From contig JAEZFD010000013.1 of assembly GCA_023417655.1 (NCBI GenBank), positions 11,236 to 75,235 on the forward strand: 64,000 bases of DNA, written 5' to 3'. This document shows positions 1 to 10,245 of this stretch, piece after piece; the first letter of the stretch is position 1; the number at the start of each line of letters is the position of its first letter. The notes beneath the pieces were generated by a model, which was not told where the DNA came from, did not search any database, and saw only the letters and a program-made list of their open reading frames with translations. A program made the translations under genes and the position numbers. The stretch is from Planctomycetota bacterium (GTDB taxonomy: Bacteria; Planctomycetota; Planctomycetia; Planctomycetales; Planctomycetaceae).

Positions 1-108
1 GAAACGTGAGTTCCACAACCATGTCATCGGAGCGGGCCTGCAGAGAGCGTTCCCCAAAGTAATTCAATCGAACAACCCGTTGACGGTTCTGTTCCACAGG
101 CGTGATTG

Positions 109-2784
109 ATGCGTGTCACCTGTCCACATTGCGGAACTCGTTTTCAAGTCCGGGCAGAAGCTGCGGGCAAACGGGGACGATGTCCCAATGAAGAGTGCAA
201 GCAAATCATCACCGTCCCGCTGACGGAAGCGACCCCAAACCCTGGCCCGGCCCGTCCTGCTCAGAAGCGGCCGACGACGGCAGCGAAGCCACGTCGTTCA
301 CCTCCGCCGGAAGTGATCGTTCCACAGGTTCACCACGTGCGTCCTGTAAAACCGGCCGTGCGGAAGAAGAAATCCAAACCGAAAAAAAGCGACGGGATTT
401 CTCTCTCAGCAATCATCGGTGGCTGTGCACTGCTGCTGGTCGTTGCCGCTGGGATCATGCTGAGCCGCCCCTCTTCCGTGACATCCGAACTACACGCGGC
501 GGTAGAACCCGCTGCCCCGGCGGCAACTGCCCCCAGCTATGCAGATGACCTGCTTCCATTTATGAAGGCCTATTGCGCCGACTGTCACGCCAATGGGTCT
601 CAGGAAGGGGACTTCGCCTATGATCGCTATGCCGGGCTCGCCGCGCTGAAGAACGATCGCATGATCTGGACGAAGGTCCTCAAGCTGATCAAGGTCGGCG
701 CAATGCCACCTCCCGACTCTGCTCAACCCAGCGCTGAAGAACGGGACCGTGCGATTGCGTGGCTCGATCATCAGCTGTTCTATGTTGATTGCAACGCTGA
801 CCAGAATCCCGGTCGAGTGACCGTTAAACGGTTAAATCGCACGGAATACAACAACACGGTCAATGACCTGCTGGGAATCAACTTCCGTCCCGCAGATGAC
901 TTCCCGTCTGACGATGTCGGACACGGTTTTGACAACATCGGTGACGTCCTCACTGTTCCGCCATTGCTGATGGAAAAGTATCTCGCCGCAGCAGAGATGA
1001 TCAGCGAGAAAGTCATTCCGACAGGCAGCCCTGTGTATGCTCGTCGCCACGTGACCGGCGACAAGCTTAAGCCGGATGGCAAAGCTGCCATTCCTTCCGG
1101 GGACCACCTGACGTTCGTTTCCGGGGCTCAGGCAACACACGAATTTGACGTTCCCCGAAAGGGAAAATACAAGCTGAAAATCTCGGCGCGCCAGGACAAG
1201 GCCGGTCCTGACGACGCCAAGATGGAAGTCAAACTGGCCGGGAAAACCATCAAGACGATCTCCGTCGAGAAAGCCAAAGGCTACGATCTCTTCACGCTTG
1301 ATCTCGAAGTACCTGCAGGCAAACAGAAGTTCGCCATCGCCTTCACCAACGACTTCTACGACGAAAAAGCAAAGAACGGAAAAGACCGGAATTTGCATGT
1401 GGAGTTCATCGAGCTCGAAGGGCCGATGGAAGTCACCAATGTGGAACGCCAGAAGTTCCTGCTGACCCGCGTCGTGCCGGGCATGAACAAAACTCCTGCG
1501 GAGGCAGCCAAGGAGAATCTCGAGACATTTCTGCCCAAGGCCTTCCGACGTGCCGTCACGTCTGATGAGATCAACCGCTATGCCGGTCTGACTCAGACGA
1601 TGGTTGATCGGGGCGAAAGCTTTGATCAAGCAATGCGGGTCACGCTGCAGGCGATTCTCATCTCTCCTCACTTCCTGTTCCGCGTGGAAGGAGGTCGACG
1701 CATCGAAGGGCAGACCGAGATGCTGGATGACTATGCACTTGCGTCGCGGCTCTCTTACTTCCTGTGGAGCAGCATGCCGGATGATGAGCTGTTCCAACTC
1801 GCGAAAGAGAACAAGCTGCATGAACGCGAAGTTCTCCGCAAGCAGACGGAACGGCTGCTGAACAGCCCGCGATCTTCTGCGATGACCGCCAACTTTGCCG
1901 GGCAATGGCTGGGATTACGCAAACTGACCACGAACGAAGTCGATCCTGACGCCAAGCTCTATCCGGAGTTTACGAAAGAAATTCGGCTCGATTTGTGGAA
2001 AGAAACCGAGACGTTCTTCGATGGCGTCGTCCGCAACAACTCCAGCATCTACGACCTACTCGACGGAAAATACACCTTCCTGAACGAGCGGCTGGCCAAG
2101 TTTTACGGAGTGGCCGGGGTGACCGGTCCTGAGTTCCGGCGAGTCGATTTCAAAGACGAACCACGCGCCGGGGTTCTGACACAAGGCAGTGTCCTCACCT
2201 TGACGAGTTATCCAGACCGAACCAGTCCTGTCAAACGCGGGGAATGGGTCCTCGCGAATCTGCTAGGGGATGCTCCTCCGGAAGCTCCGCCGCAGGTTCC
2301 GGCTCTCGATCAGACATCGAAATCCAACCCCAACCTGACATTCCGCCAGCAGTTAGAGCTTCACAGAGCCGACCCTGGTTGCGCCTCATGCCACAAGGAA
2401 ATGGACGCCATCGGGTTCGGAATGCAGACTTTTGATGCCGTCGGACGCTTCCGCACGAAAGAAGGCCCGCATCCCGTGGACGCAAGTGGAATGCTGCCGT
2501 CCGGGGAGGCGTTTAACGGTCCTTTGGAATTGATTTCGATTCTCCGCAAGCAAAAGTCCCGATTTGGTCGATGCCTGACAGAGAAAATGCTGACTTATGC
2601 GTTAGGCCGTGGTGTAGAATGGTATGATCGCTGCACCGTGGACCAGATTATGACTCGACTGGAGCAGGATGACCGGATGTCCACACTCATTTTCGGGATT
2701 GTGGAATCGGCTCCTTTCCAGTCCAGAACCTACCGAGGCGTGCCCTCTGGCGGCGCAGGACAATCCGTCGCCAGCACACCTTAA
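109..2784 (+). CDS. DUF1592-family planctomycete cytochrome-like protein with N-terminal MJ0042 zinc ribbon
   Basis: Large 891-residue protein. Residues 1-40 form an MJ0042-type zinc ribbon (CPHC, then CPNEEC). A hydrophobic segment at about 101-118 looks like a signal anchor. Next comes a planctomycete cytochrome-like motif (CADCH, about residue 152), then the usual order DUF1587 (KRLNRTEYNNTVNDLLG), a beta-sandwich carbohydrate-binding-like stretch, DUF1595, DUF1592 (LASRLSYFLWSSMPDDEL), DUF1588 and DUF1585. A second CxxCH (CASCH) lies near residue 763. The family is abundant in Planctomycetes and usually sits next to a DUF1552 gene, as here. The role is unknown; a redox or polymer-degradation role outside the cytoplasm is only an inference. 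ATG at 109 is chosen over the TTG directly before it. The zinc ribbon would be cytoplasmic if the anchor is a type II segment. Confidence 0.93.
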   Translation: MRVTCPHCGTRFQVRAEAAGKRGRCPNEECKQIITVPLTEATPNPGPARPAQKRPTTAAKPRRSPPPEVIVPQVHHVRPVKPAVRKKKSKPKKSDGISLSAIIGGCALLLVVAAGIMLSRPSSVTSELHAAVEPAAPAATAPSYADDLLPFMKAYCADCHANGSQEGDFAYDRYAGLAALKNDRMIWTKVLKLIKVGAMPPPDSAQPSAEERDRAIAWLDHQLFYVDCNADQNPGRVTVKRLNRTEYNNTVNDLLGINFRPADDFPSDDVGHGFDNIGDVLTVPPLLMEKYLAAAEMISEKVIPTGSPVYARRHVTGDKLKPDGKAAIPSGDHLTFVSGAQATHEFDVPRKGKYKLKISARQDKAGPDDAKMEVKLAGKTIKTISVEKAKGYDLFTLDLEVPAGKQKFAIAFTNDFYDEKAKNGKDRNLHVEFIELEGPMEVTNVERQKFLLTRVVPGMNKTPAEAAKENLETFLPKAFRRAVTSDEINRYAGLTQTMVDRGESFDQAMRVTLQAILISPHFLFRVEGGRRIEGQTEMLDDYALASRLSYFLWSSMPDDELFQLAKENKLHEREVLRKQTERLLNSPRSSAMTANFAGQWLGLRKLTTNEVDPDAKLYPEFTKEIRLDLWKETETFFDGVVRNNSSIYDLLDGKYTFLNERLAKFYGVAGVTGPEFRRVDFKDEPRAGVLTQGSVLTLTSYPDRTSPVKRGEWVLANLLGDAPPEAPPQVPALDQTSKSNPNLTFRQQLELHRADPGCASCHKEMDAIGFGMQTFDAVGRFRTKEGPHPVDASGMLPSGEAFNGPLELISILRKQKSRFGRCLTEKMLTYALGRGVEWYDRCTVDQIMTRLEQDDRMSTLIFGIVESAPFQSRTYRGVPSGGAGQSVASTP

Positions 2785-2888
2785 CGCCGCAGATGACAGC
2801 TCTGACTTGAGAAACGTGATTCGTCACTCTTCTCAAATCAAACTCCCCCACCGTTTGAGTTTCAAGAACCAGTGAAAGGGATACCGAC

Positions 2889-4208
2889 ATGCAACCACTC
2901 GCCCGACGGACAGTACTGAAGGGGCTGGGAGCCAGTCTGGCTTTACCGATTCTGGATGCAATGGTCCCGAAAGCAGCATGGGCGGCCCCCGAGAAGTTGG
3001 CTGCCACCCGAATGGCCTTCATCTATGTGCCAAACGGGGCCATCATGCAGGACTGGACACCTCAGGCGGAAGGAAAGAGCTTCGAGCTGTCGAAAACGCT
3101 GTCGCCACTGGCCGAGCACCGCTCTGACCTGCTGGTCCTTTCAGGACTCGCCCACAACCTTGCGCGGGCTCACGGAGACGGAGCCGGAGATCACGCCCGG
3201 GATTCGGCAGTGTTCCTCACCGGAGCACGACCACGGAAATCGGATTCAGATATTCAGGTCGGTCAGTCAGTCGACCAGTTCGCCGCTGAGCGGATCGGAC
3301 GCGACAGTCGTCTCCCCTCTCTGGAACTGGGAACAGAAGCCGGTCGACAGGCAGGTCGCTGTGATTCCGGTTACGGCTGTGCATACCAGTCCAACATCTC
3401 CTGGAAGTCGGCGACGACTCCGATGGCGAAAGAAATTCGCCCACAGGCCGTTTTCGAGCGGATGTTCGGCGGAGACCTGGATCCCAAAGTTCAGGCCAAA
3501 CGAGCGTTCTTCCGTCAGAGCATCCTGGACTTCGTTGCTGATGATGCCAGCCAGCTTTCCAAGCGACTGGGCGCCAGTGACAAGCACAAGATGGATGAAT
3601 ACTTCACCAGCGTCCGGGAAATCGAACAGCGGATCGATCGCGCCGGCAAGAAGCTCCCTGATGCACCGAAGATGGACCTGCCAGAAGGCGTTCCGAGCGA
3701 CTTCGCGATGCACGTCAAACTGATGTATGACCTGATGCTGGTCGCGTTCCAGACGGACACCACCCGGATCTCCACCCTGATGCTCGCCAACTCAGGCAGC
3801 AACAGGAAGTACATGGAGCTGGGAGTCGCGGAAGGTCACCACCAGATCTCGCATCACCAGAATGAAAAAGACAAGATCGCGAAACTGCAGAAGATCGACC
3901 AATACATGGTCGAGCAGTTTGCTTACTTCCTGAAGCGAATGAAGGCGACCAAGGAAGGCGACAGCAACCTGCTGGCGAACTCCATGATCATGTACGGCGG
4001 AGCGATCGCGGATCCAAACCGCCATGCCCATCACGACCTGCCGATCCTCCTCGCCGGTCAAGGCGGCGGGAACATCGACACCGGTCGTCACCTGCGGGTT
4101 CCGAAAGAGACCCCAGTCAGCAACGTGTTCGTCTCGATGCTGCAGGCGTTGAAGATCAATGTCGACTCGTTCGGAGACAGCAATGGAAAGCTTTCCCTGA
4201 AAGCGTAG
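2889..4208 (+). CDS. DUF1552 domain protein, Tat-exported
   Basis: 439 residues. The N-terminus carries a twin-arginine signal (ARRTVLKGLGASLALPIL) with an Ala-rich end near residue 33, so export in folded form is likely. The rest matches the DUF1552 family (for example RMAFIYVPNGAIMQDW near residue 40 and LTGARPRKSD near 112), which is found almost only in Planctomycetes and relatives and is nearly always encoded directly downstream of a DUF1592 gene. Here the gap is 104 bases on the same strand, followed by a strong terminator, so the two genes probably form one transcription unit. The biochemical function is not established. The start is supported by AGGG just upstream. Confidence 0.93.
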   Translation: MQPLARRTVLKGLGASLALPILDAMVPKAAWAAPEKLAATRMAFIYVPNGAIMQDWTPQAEGKSFELSKTLSPLAEHRSDLLVLSGLAHNLARAHGDGAGDHARDSAVFLTGARPRKSDSDIQVGQSVDQFAAERIGRDSRLPSLELGTEAGRQAGRCDSGYGCAYQSNISWKSATTPMAKEIRPQAVFERMFGGDLDPKVQAKRAFFRQSILDFVADDASQLSKRLGASDKHKMDEYFTSVREIEQRIDRAGKKLPDAPKMDLPEGVPSDFAMHVKLMYDLMLVAFQTDTTRISTLMLANSGSNRKYMELGVAEGHHQISHHQNEKDKIAKLQKIDQYMVEQFAYFLKRMKATKEGDSNLLANSMIMYGGAIADPNRHAHHDLPILLAGQGGGNIDTGRHLRVPKETPVSNVFVSMLQALKINVDSFGDSNGKLSLKA

Positions 4209-4250
4209 TCCGGCTTCGTAGGTCATTCATCGACAGCTGAAGAATCGAAA

Positions 4251-4289
4251 GCCCCTCTGGTCGCCCGTGCTGCCAGAGGGGCTTTTTTG
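4251..4289 (+). terminator. Rho-independent terminator after the DUF1592/DUF1552 unit
   Basis: Perfect 11-bp stem (AGCCCCTCTGG paired with CCAGAGGGGCT) around a 12-base loop, followed by a run of T. It lies 42 bases past the DUF1552 stop codon. Confidence 0.9.
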
Positions 4290-4314
4290 CTGACTCAGCA
4301 CATAGAACGGTCAC

Positions 4315-4340
4315 AAAAAAGCTGGGCGATTCCCGCAGCT
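4315..4340 (-). terminator. Probable terminator downstream of gyrA
   Basis: Read on the minus strand, a short hairpin (AGCTG..GG / CC.AGCT, with a bulge) runs directly into six T. It lies about 60 bases beyond the gyrA stop. The stem is shorter than that of the neighbouring plus-strand terminator. Confidence 0.6.
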
Positions 4341-4398
4341 GGTGACTGCTGAGAACCGCCCGGAATTGTTCGATCGATGATCGCCTCGAAGAGAAGAA

Positions 4399-7170
4399 CT
4401 ACTCAGCTGGAGCCGGTGCTGGAGCAGCCTGATCTTCACTGGAATCCTCGTCCGCGACTTCAGCCGGGATGCGGGCCAGCGAGACGAGCTTGTCATCTTC
4501 ATCGAGACGCATCACTCGCACGCCTTGCGTATTTCGCCCGATCACGTTGATGTCCGTCGCACGAATTCGCTGGATCTTACCGGAGGTCGACATCATCAGG
4601 ATGTCATCGCCGTCCGTGACGGCCAGCACACCGATGACCTGACCGTTGCGGCTGGTGGTCTTGATATCACGGACCCCTTTGCCGCCCCGTTTCTGACGAC
4701 GGTAACGCATTCCGCTACTTGCAGAAGCACCGGCCTCTTCACTACCGGCTTCAGCGGTTGCATCGTCCCCGGCAGGAGTTGTTCCTTCAGTGGTCTCGGA
4801 CACATCCTCTTCCGCACCGGAGTCGAGGTCTCCGACACCGAAGGGAGTTCGCTTCCCGTAACCATTTTCGCAGATCGTCAGCAGTGTCATGTTCTCATCT
4901 GCAATGACCATTCCGACGACGGTGTCACCTTTACTGAGCGAGATCCCCTTCACGCCCATCGTGTTTCGGCCCATCGGTCGGGCATCAGACTCGGTAAAGC
5001 GAATCGTCATCCCGGTGGCTGTGCTGAGCACAACATCCTGACCGGCGGCGACTTTCACGACGTCAATCAGTTCATCGCCTTCGTCCAGCTTAATGGCGAT
5101 GATGCCTCCCTTCATCGGGCGGCTGTAAGCAGAAAGAACCGTCTTCTTCACGATTCCCTGCTGGGTCGCCATGAGCAGGAAGTGCTGATCATCGAACTCA
5201 CGGACATCGATACAGTCCTGCACGCGCTCGCCTTCTCCCAGATTCAGGAGATTCACGAGAGCGCGGCCCTTGGCAGTCCGGGCCTGTAGCGGCAAGTCAT
5301 AGACCTTGTGCCAATAGACCTTGCCGAAGTTTGTGAAGAACAACAGCCAGCTGTGCGTGCTCGAAACAAACAGGTGTTCCACGGGATCTTCGTCGTCGCT
5401 TTTGGCACCTTTAATGCCTCTTCCGCCACGATTCTGAGCCTGATACATCGACAGCGGGGTCCGCTTGATGTAGCCACGCTGTGAAAGCGTGACGACCATC
5501 GGCTCTTCGGTAATCAGTTCGCCGCGGTCGACATCGGTCAGTTCTTCCTCAGAGATTTCCGTACGACGGGGCGATGTGTACTTCGCCTTCAGCACTTCCA
5601 TCTCGCTCCGGATTTCCGCGCGGATGTGAGCGGGGTCCGACAGCAGGTGCAGGTAGCCGAAGATGTCTTCCAGCAGTTCGCTGTGCTCGCCCTGCAGATT
5701 CTCTCGCTCCAGGTTTGCCAGCGAACCGAGCTGCATGCTGACAATCGCTTCAGACTGGTTGACCGAAAGCGAATAGTTTTCGGCCTGGCCATGTTCCTGA
5801 AGGAAGATCGAGAAGCCTTGCTCGCCGAGGGCACGGGCGACCAGTTCTGCCGGCATCTGAATGTGCTGCAGGCGGACCTTCGCTTCGGCCCGACTTGGAG
5901 ACGACCGGATCGTCTGGATGATCTGGTCGATGTCGATCTGGGCGATCAACATCCCTTCAACGGTGTGCTTCCGCTTGCGGGCTTCTGACAGCTGGAACTC
6001 AGTTCGCCGCCGGATCACTTCTTCGCGATGGCGAATGAATTCTTCAATGAACTGCTTAATGTTCAGCGTCTGGGGACGATTTCCGACCAGAGCCAGCAGA
6101 ATCACCGAAACCGTTGTCTGCAGCGGCGAATACTTATAGAGCTGATTCAGGACGATTTCCCGATCAGCATCCCGCTTCAGATAGATGTGCAGGCGGACCT
6201 GCCAGCTCGGAGTCTTGCGGTCGGTGTAGTCGACGACCCGCGAAATTCCTTCGATCTTGTCGTCTTTGATCAGCTCTTCGAGCTTCGATTTGATGCGGTC
6301 GCGGCTGTCGAGATACGGGATCTCTTTCACCACGATCACTTCAGTGTTCTTCTCGGTCTCGAACTCGACCTTGGCCCGCAGAGTCAGCGTCGACCGACCG
6401 GTGCGGTAACCCTGCAGAATTCCATATCGACCGCAGATCACGCCCCCGGTCGGGAAGTCCGGGCCGGGCAGCACGTTCATGATCTCTTCGATGCTGACAT
6501 CGGGCTGATCGATGGTCAGCATGATGGCTTCAGCGACTTCGCCGAGATTGTGCGGAGGAATGCTGGTCGCCATCCCGACCGCGATTCCCTGCGAACCGTT
6601 CACCAGCAGGTTCGGGTATCGCGAGGGGAGAACCACCGGCTCTTCACCGCGCTGGTCGTACGTCGGAATGAAATCGACGGTCTGCCGCTGCAGATCGTCC
6701 AGCATTTCCGAGGCCGCTGACGAAAGGCGGGCTTCGGTGTAACGCATGGCCGCCGGGCCGAGACCGGCGATCGAACCGAAGTTCCCCTGCTTGTCGATCA
6801 ACGTCTCGCGCATGACCCATTCCTGGGCCAGACGCACGAGTGTTGGATAAATCACCTGCTCGCCGTGCGGGTGATAGTTCCCTGAGGTATCCCCGGAGAT
6901 CTTGGCGCATTTAATTCGGGCAGACGCAGGCCCAAGGTTGAGGTCGTTCATCGCGACCAGAATTCGCCGCTGAGCCGGCTTCAGGCCGTCACGCACGTCT
7001 GGCAGAGCGCGGCTGACGATGACGGACATCGCGTACGTCAGGTAGCTCTGCTGCATTTCATCGCGAATATCGAGATCTTCAATCGCTCGATGGGCGAGGC
7101 CGGTTTCCTCAGGAATGTCGAACGAATCTTCGGGATTCTCAGAGTCGGATGGGGGAATTCCGTTCGACAA
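4399..7170 (-). CDS. gyrA: DNA gyrase subunit A
   Basis: 923 residues; breakage-reunion subunit of gyrase (A2B2), acting on chromosomal DNA. The N-terminal domain holds the catalytic tyrosine in MRYTEARLS (Tyr144). The C-terminal wrapping domain holds a GyrA box QNRGGRG (about residue 577), and a second box-like QKRGGKG occurs near residue 824, after an acidic Ala/Glu/Thr-rich insert. The quinolone-pocket segment reads [10 protein letters not shown], so the E. coli positions Asp82, Ser83 and Asp87 are Glu104, Gln105 and Pro109 here. The frame opens at GTG 7179, but GAGGAG lies right against that codon and 8 bases before TTG 7170, so TTG 7170 is preferred. Assignment as GyrA rather than ParC rests on the complete GyrA boxes. 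No gyrB is in the window. Confidence 0.97.
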   Translation of the reverse strand: MSNGIPPSDSENPEDSFDIPEETGLAHRAIEDLDIRDEMQQSYLTYAMSVIVSRALPDVRDGLKPAQRRILVAMNDLNLGPASARIKCAKISGDTSGNYHPHGEQVIYPTLVRLAQEWVMRETLIDKQGNFGSIAGLGPAAMRYTEARLSSAASEMLDDLQRQTVDFIPTYDQRGEEPVVLPSRYPNLLVNGSQGIAVGMATSIPPHNLGEVAEAIMLTIDQPDVSIEEIMNVLPGPDFPTGGVICGRYGILQGYRTGRSTLTLRAKVEFETEKNTEVIVVKEIPYLDSRDRIKSKLEELIKDDKIEGISRVVDYTDRKTPSWQVRLHIYLKRDADREIVLNQLYKYSPLQTTVSVILLALVGNRPQTLNIKQFIEEFIRHREEVIRRRTEFQLSEARKRKHTVEGMLIAQIDIDQIIQTIRSSPSRAEAKVRLQHIQMPAELVARALGEQGFSIFLQEHGQAENYSLSVNQSEAIVSMQLGSLANLERENLQGEHSELLEDIFGYLHLLSDPAHIRAEIRSEMEVLKAKYTSPRRTEISEEELTDVDRGELITEEPMVVTLSQRGYIKRTPLSMYQAQNRGGRGIKGAKSDDEDPVEHLFVSSTHSWLLFFTNFGKVYWHKVYDLPLQARTAKGRALVNLLNLGEGERVQDCIDVREFDDQHFLLMATQQGIVKKTVLSAYSRPMKGGIIAIKLDEGDELIDVVKVAAGQDVVLSTATGMTIRFTESDARPMGRNTMGVKGISLSKGDTVVGMVIADENMTLLTICENGYGKRTPFGVGDLDSGAEEDVSETTEGTTPAGDDATAEAGSEEAGASASSGMRYRRQKRGGKGVRDIKTTSRNGQVIGVLAVTDGDDILMMSTSGKIQRIRATDINVIGRNTQGVRVMRLDEDDKLVSLARIPAEVADEDSSEDQAAPAPAPAE

Positions 7171-7635
7171 CGTCAGCACTCCTCAAACTGGACCTGTTCA
7201 CCGTCTCTCTCCCGCAGACCAACGACTGCGATTGAGAATGTCCCGTGATCGGAACTGAAAGACGGAAAACCCGGTCGCGAATTCACTCGAGATGGTGTTC
7301 TCTGCCAAGAGATCGAATTCCCATGGCAGAAAATCGTCGCAACCTCTTGTCAAACCAGACTTTGCCGGCCAGCACAAGGTCATAAAAACGACAGCGGGAA
7401 TCTTACCGCAAATAAGGGTCGCCAACAATGCTCAGGCAGGGCAATTCAGATCGCTTTTAATCGTCCACAACAAACGACTACACAATGAGTTATTGCCGAT
7501 CGAAAGCAGCTGAACAAACCGGCCGGGCCGAATACGTGAATGGCCGCCAGAATCGAAATGAATCAGGTCGGCGAAAACGTCCTGACGATCCTGCCTTGAT
7601 GAAAAGAGAGGCTGACTTCCCAGCGATGAAGAGCG
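7171..7635. other. Intergenic region upstream of gyrA
   Basis: 465 bases between the pseudokinase stop and the gyrA start. It presumably holds the gyrA promoter. A TTGACA-like hexamer on the minus strand near 7350 lacks a convincing -10 box at the right distance. A short inverted repeat TCTGCCA/TGGCAGA lies around 7300-7330. No convincing small gene is seen. Confidence 0.5.
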
Positions 7636-9936
7636 TCAGCGGAGAGGTCGCACGGGGAGGCGTTTGGGATCCGCGCCGGGGTCCTCAGGAGAATAGCGGA
7701 CCGGGAGCGAATCGATCTGCAGACGGTCCCGCCCGTTGTTCCCGGGGACAAAGCGATAGCTGCCGCTCAGCAGACCATCAACAATCAAGTTCTGGCTGTC
7801 GAGCTCGTCGAGCACCTGTGTCTCACGGTTCCGAGAGAGAGCCAGAATGATCTCCCGCGCGGTAACCAGCCCCTGCGCGGCGATCTCGACATGCTTGTCC
7901 CAGGCCGCCGTTATACCGCTTCCATCAAGCTCGATGAGCCCTTCCCCCAGAGCCAGGTCGACCAGACTGTCGGCTCCCTGAATGGAGATCAGCCCTGATT
8001 GCTGAAGCAGTCGGCCGGTCGGCAACGAGACCAGTGGTCCGCACCCGCGGAAGGTGCAGGCATTAAACATCACCGGCACTCTCAGGCCAGAGCGAGCTCC
8101 CTGATCCAGCTTCAGATGCACCCGAAGTCCTTCGGTCTGAACATTCTGCAGCAACGCCGAGGAGAGCGGTCCGGAAACCTGAATCAGGTCCCCCTGCCCC
8201 AGAAACTCGGAATCCCGCACCAGCAACTGCGCCGCAGCCAGTGGATCAACCACATTCCAGCTGAACAGAACGGCTTCCTCAGAGGCCCCCTGACTCATCG
8301 CAAGGGAATGATCGATCACAATGGTCTGGGACTGAATCTGGACCGGACGAGACAGCGGGGAGGCTTCCGTCTCATGAACAACAATGCGAACGTGTTCCAT
8401 TCGCAGCTTGGAGGCGTGCAACCGCAGCGGCGCCGACTTCACATGAATGGTGGCCGGGCGGGAGGGATCAGTCGTGACCAGCAGGCTCTCTGTTGAAATC
8501 ACGTCCCCTGCGAGGTACTCAGCATCTGCTTCCAGAAGCAGGCGATCTCCTTCCACAGCGGGGAGAGGTCGCAAGGGTCTCTCGCTCTCCGAATTCGCGT
8601 GATCGGCGGCGGCAGCGGAGTCAGCGATCGGAGCGGGAGAGTTGTCAGACGTGATCTTGATGTCGGCGTCCCCCCCCAGTTCAACGGTCTGTCTGCTCTG
8701 AAATGTGGGAACAGTGGCCGCGACAACGGTGGTGGCTTCAGCACGGCCGAGTCGAGGAATTCCAAGTCGATCCCGCTGCCATGCTGCTCCGGCCAGCACC
8801 ATCGTGAAGAAAAGACAGGCAGCCATTGCAGGCACACGGGACTTCCGACGCACATCGGGCCGTAGCCGTTGCGAAGGGGTGACCGTTTTAAAAGCTCGGG
8901 AGAATTGCCGGAGATTACGCCTGCGACTGGAAGGACCGGCCAGCTGCTGACGCACATCCGCGAATGTCTGCATCCGGCGTGTCACATCACGGGCCGTCAT
9001 ATTCCGGATGAGTGACGCGAGGGATTCAGAGGTCTCTGGCGCGATCGTGCGAACATCCGGAACGGAACGCGTGCGATGCGCAGTGAGCTTCGCCAGTGGA
9101 TCCATCAGCAGGAACGGAGGCCGCCCTGCCAGCAGCTGCCAAAGGACGCATCCCAGCGAATAAATTTCACTCGGAACCGACGCCCGGCGCGGGCTGTCAA
9201 TCCGCTCGGGAGCCATCGAGTCCCCGGCGTCGTCAGGTAACCGTGTATGAATGGTGATCGAGGGAGAGCATGCTGCAAGGAGTCCCCAGTTCAGCAGAGC
9301 GACTTCCCCATGATCTCCGAGCCAGAAGTTCGTCAGCCGCAGATCCCCATGCAAAGCATAAGGTTCAGCTGTCTGGAGCTGACGAATCACCTCCAGTGCA
9401 AGCTGACGCACCACTTCCTCAGGGAATCGTCCACGCCTGACCAGCAGTTTCGAAAGCGACTCCCCGGCATGCGCGGGACTAATCAGGCAAAGCTGATTTC
9501 CTTCGAGAAAAGCATCGTGAGGCAATCCTGGAATCCGATCGCGGACGATGGCCAGATTTCTCAGCGTCTGGGTCAGTCGATTTAACGCTTCTTCACTTTC
9601 ACGCGGGTCAGTTCCAACTCGCGATAGCAGGAGCGCCGACTTGCGTCCCCTTTCTCGGGTTTCCACGACTGGGAGGACGGGATCAAGAACACGCGGGGTT
9701 TGCAGAACATACTTCCCTCCATGAATCAGTTCTGCTCCTTGACCGCTTTCCAGGCATCGACCCTGGAACGGGGTCAGCGAGCCGATCGAGACCAAGGCAT
9801 CAATCCACACGGTCTCAGTGACGGGCAGCCCTCGGGCCAACCGACGAACCGTCCTCGCTGCCCGTTTCAAATCCCCAGGAATTGAAACGTTCAGAGCGGC
9901 CAGTTGATTTCTGAGGTCCTGTGAAGGCAATTCCAT
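7636..9936 (-). CDS. Ser/Thr kinase-like membrane protein, probable pseudokinase with C-terminal beta-rich domain
   Basis: 766 residues. Residues 80-340 follow the protein-kinase fold: HGDLRLTNFWL (catalytic-loop-like, Asp198), APERI (subdomain VIII) and SEIYSLGCVLWQLLAGRPPF. A clear glycine loop and the VAIK lysine are not seen, and the DFG position reads LNWG, so the metal-binding Asp is Asn; loss of activity is likely but not proven. One membrane segment (about 371-390) follows. The remaining ~370 residues have many short alternating hydrophobic strands with Asn/Gly turns, suggesting a beta-helix or similar extracytoplasmic domain. ATG 9936 has an upstream AGGA and is preferred over the far-upstream start at 10098. 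Planctomycetes carry many membrane kinases of this overall design. Confidence 0.8.
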   Translation of the reverse strand: MELPSQDLRNQLAALNVSIPGDLKRAARTVRRLARGLPVTETVWIDALVSIGSLTPFQGRCLESGQGAELIHGGKYVLQTPRVLDPVLPVVETRERGRKSALLLSRVGTDPRESEEALNRLTQTLRNLAIVRDRIPGLPHDAFLEGNQLCLISPAHAGESLSKLLVRRGRFPEEVVRQLALEVIRQLQTAEPYALHGDLRLTNFWLGDHGEVALLNWGLLAACSPSITIHTRLPDDAGDSMAPERIDSPRRASVPSEIYSLGCVLWQLLAGRPPFLLMDPLAKLTAHRTRSVPDVRTIAPETSESLASLIRNMTARDVTRRMQTFADVRQQLAGPSSRRRNLRQFSRAFKTVTPSQRLRPDVRRKSRVPAMAACLFFTMVLAGAAWQRDRLGIPRLGRAEATTVVAATVPTFQSRQTVELGGDADIKITSDNSPAPIADSAAAADHANSESERPLRPLPAVEGDRLLLEADAEYLAGDVISTESLLVTTDPSRPATIHVKSAPLRLHASKLRMEHVRIVVHETEASPLSRPVQIQSQTIVIDHSLAMSQGASEEAVLFSWNVVDPLAAAQLLVRDSEFLGQGDLIQVSGPLSSALLQNVQTEGLRVHLKLDQGARSGLRVPVMFNACTFRGCGPLVSLPTGRLLQQSGLISIQGADSLVDLALGEGLIELDGSGITAAWDKHVEIAAQGLVTAREIILALSRNRETQVLDELDSQNLIVDGLLSGSYRFVPGNNGRDRLQIDSLPVRYSPEDPGADPKRLPVRPLR

Positions 9937-10245
9937 TCCGCCGACATCCTGTCCGCAAGAAAAGCAGGGTGTTATGGCAGAAACTGCCGGTCGAGAGCAA
10001 TGTCGGTTTCGGCAATGTGAAAATAGTCCGACGGGGGCCTGATCTGATCTTGTGTTTCTCAAGCCGCGATTTGATTCGCGTGGCTTCGGTTCTGGCAACT
10101 GCCGATAAGCTCAGCACGGAACAGGCTCTCCACCAGAGTCCCTGATCGCCGATTGCCTGGATTTCGCCAGAGACCATTTCGCTCAGCGCGAGTGGGGCAG
10201 GCGATTCCAAATCGAACGGAACAGGATCGACCGGAATCAGTTTTC

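Noticed and set aside
832..1905. Long minus-strand open frame (357 codons)
   Set aside because: It is a shadow of the DUF1592 gene; its translation has no domain pattern and the plus-strand gene covers it fully.
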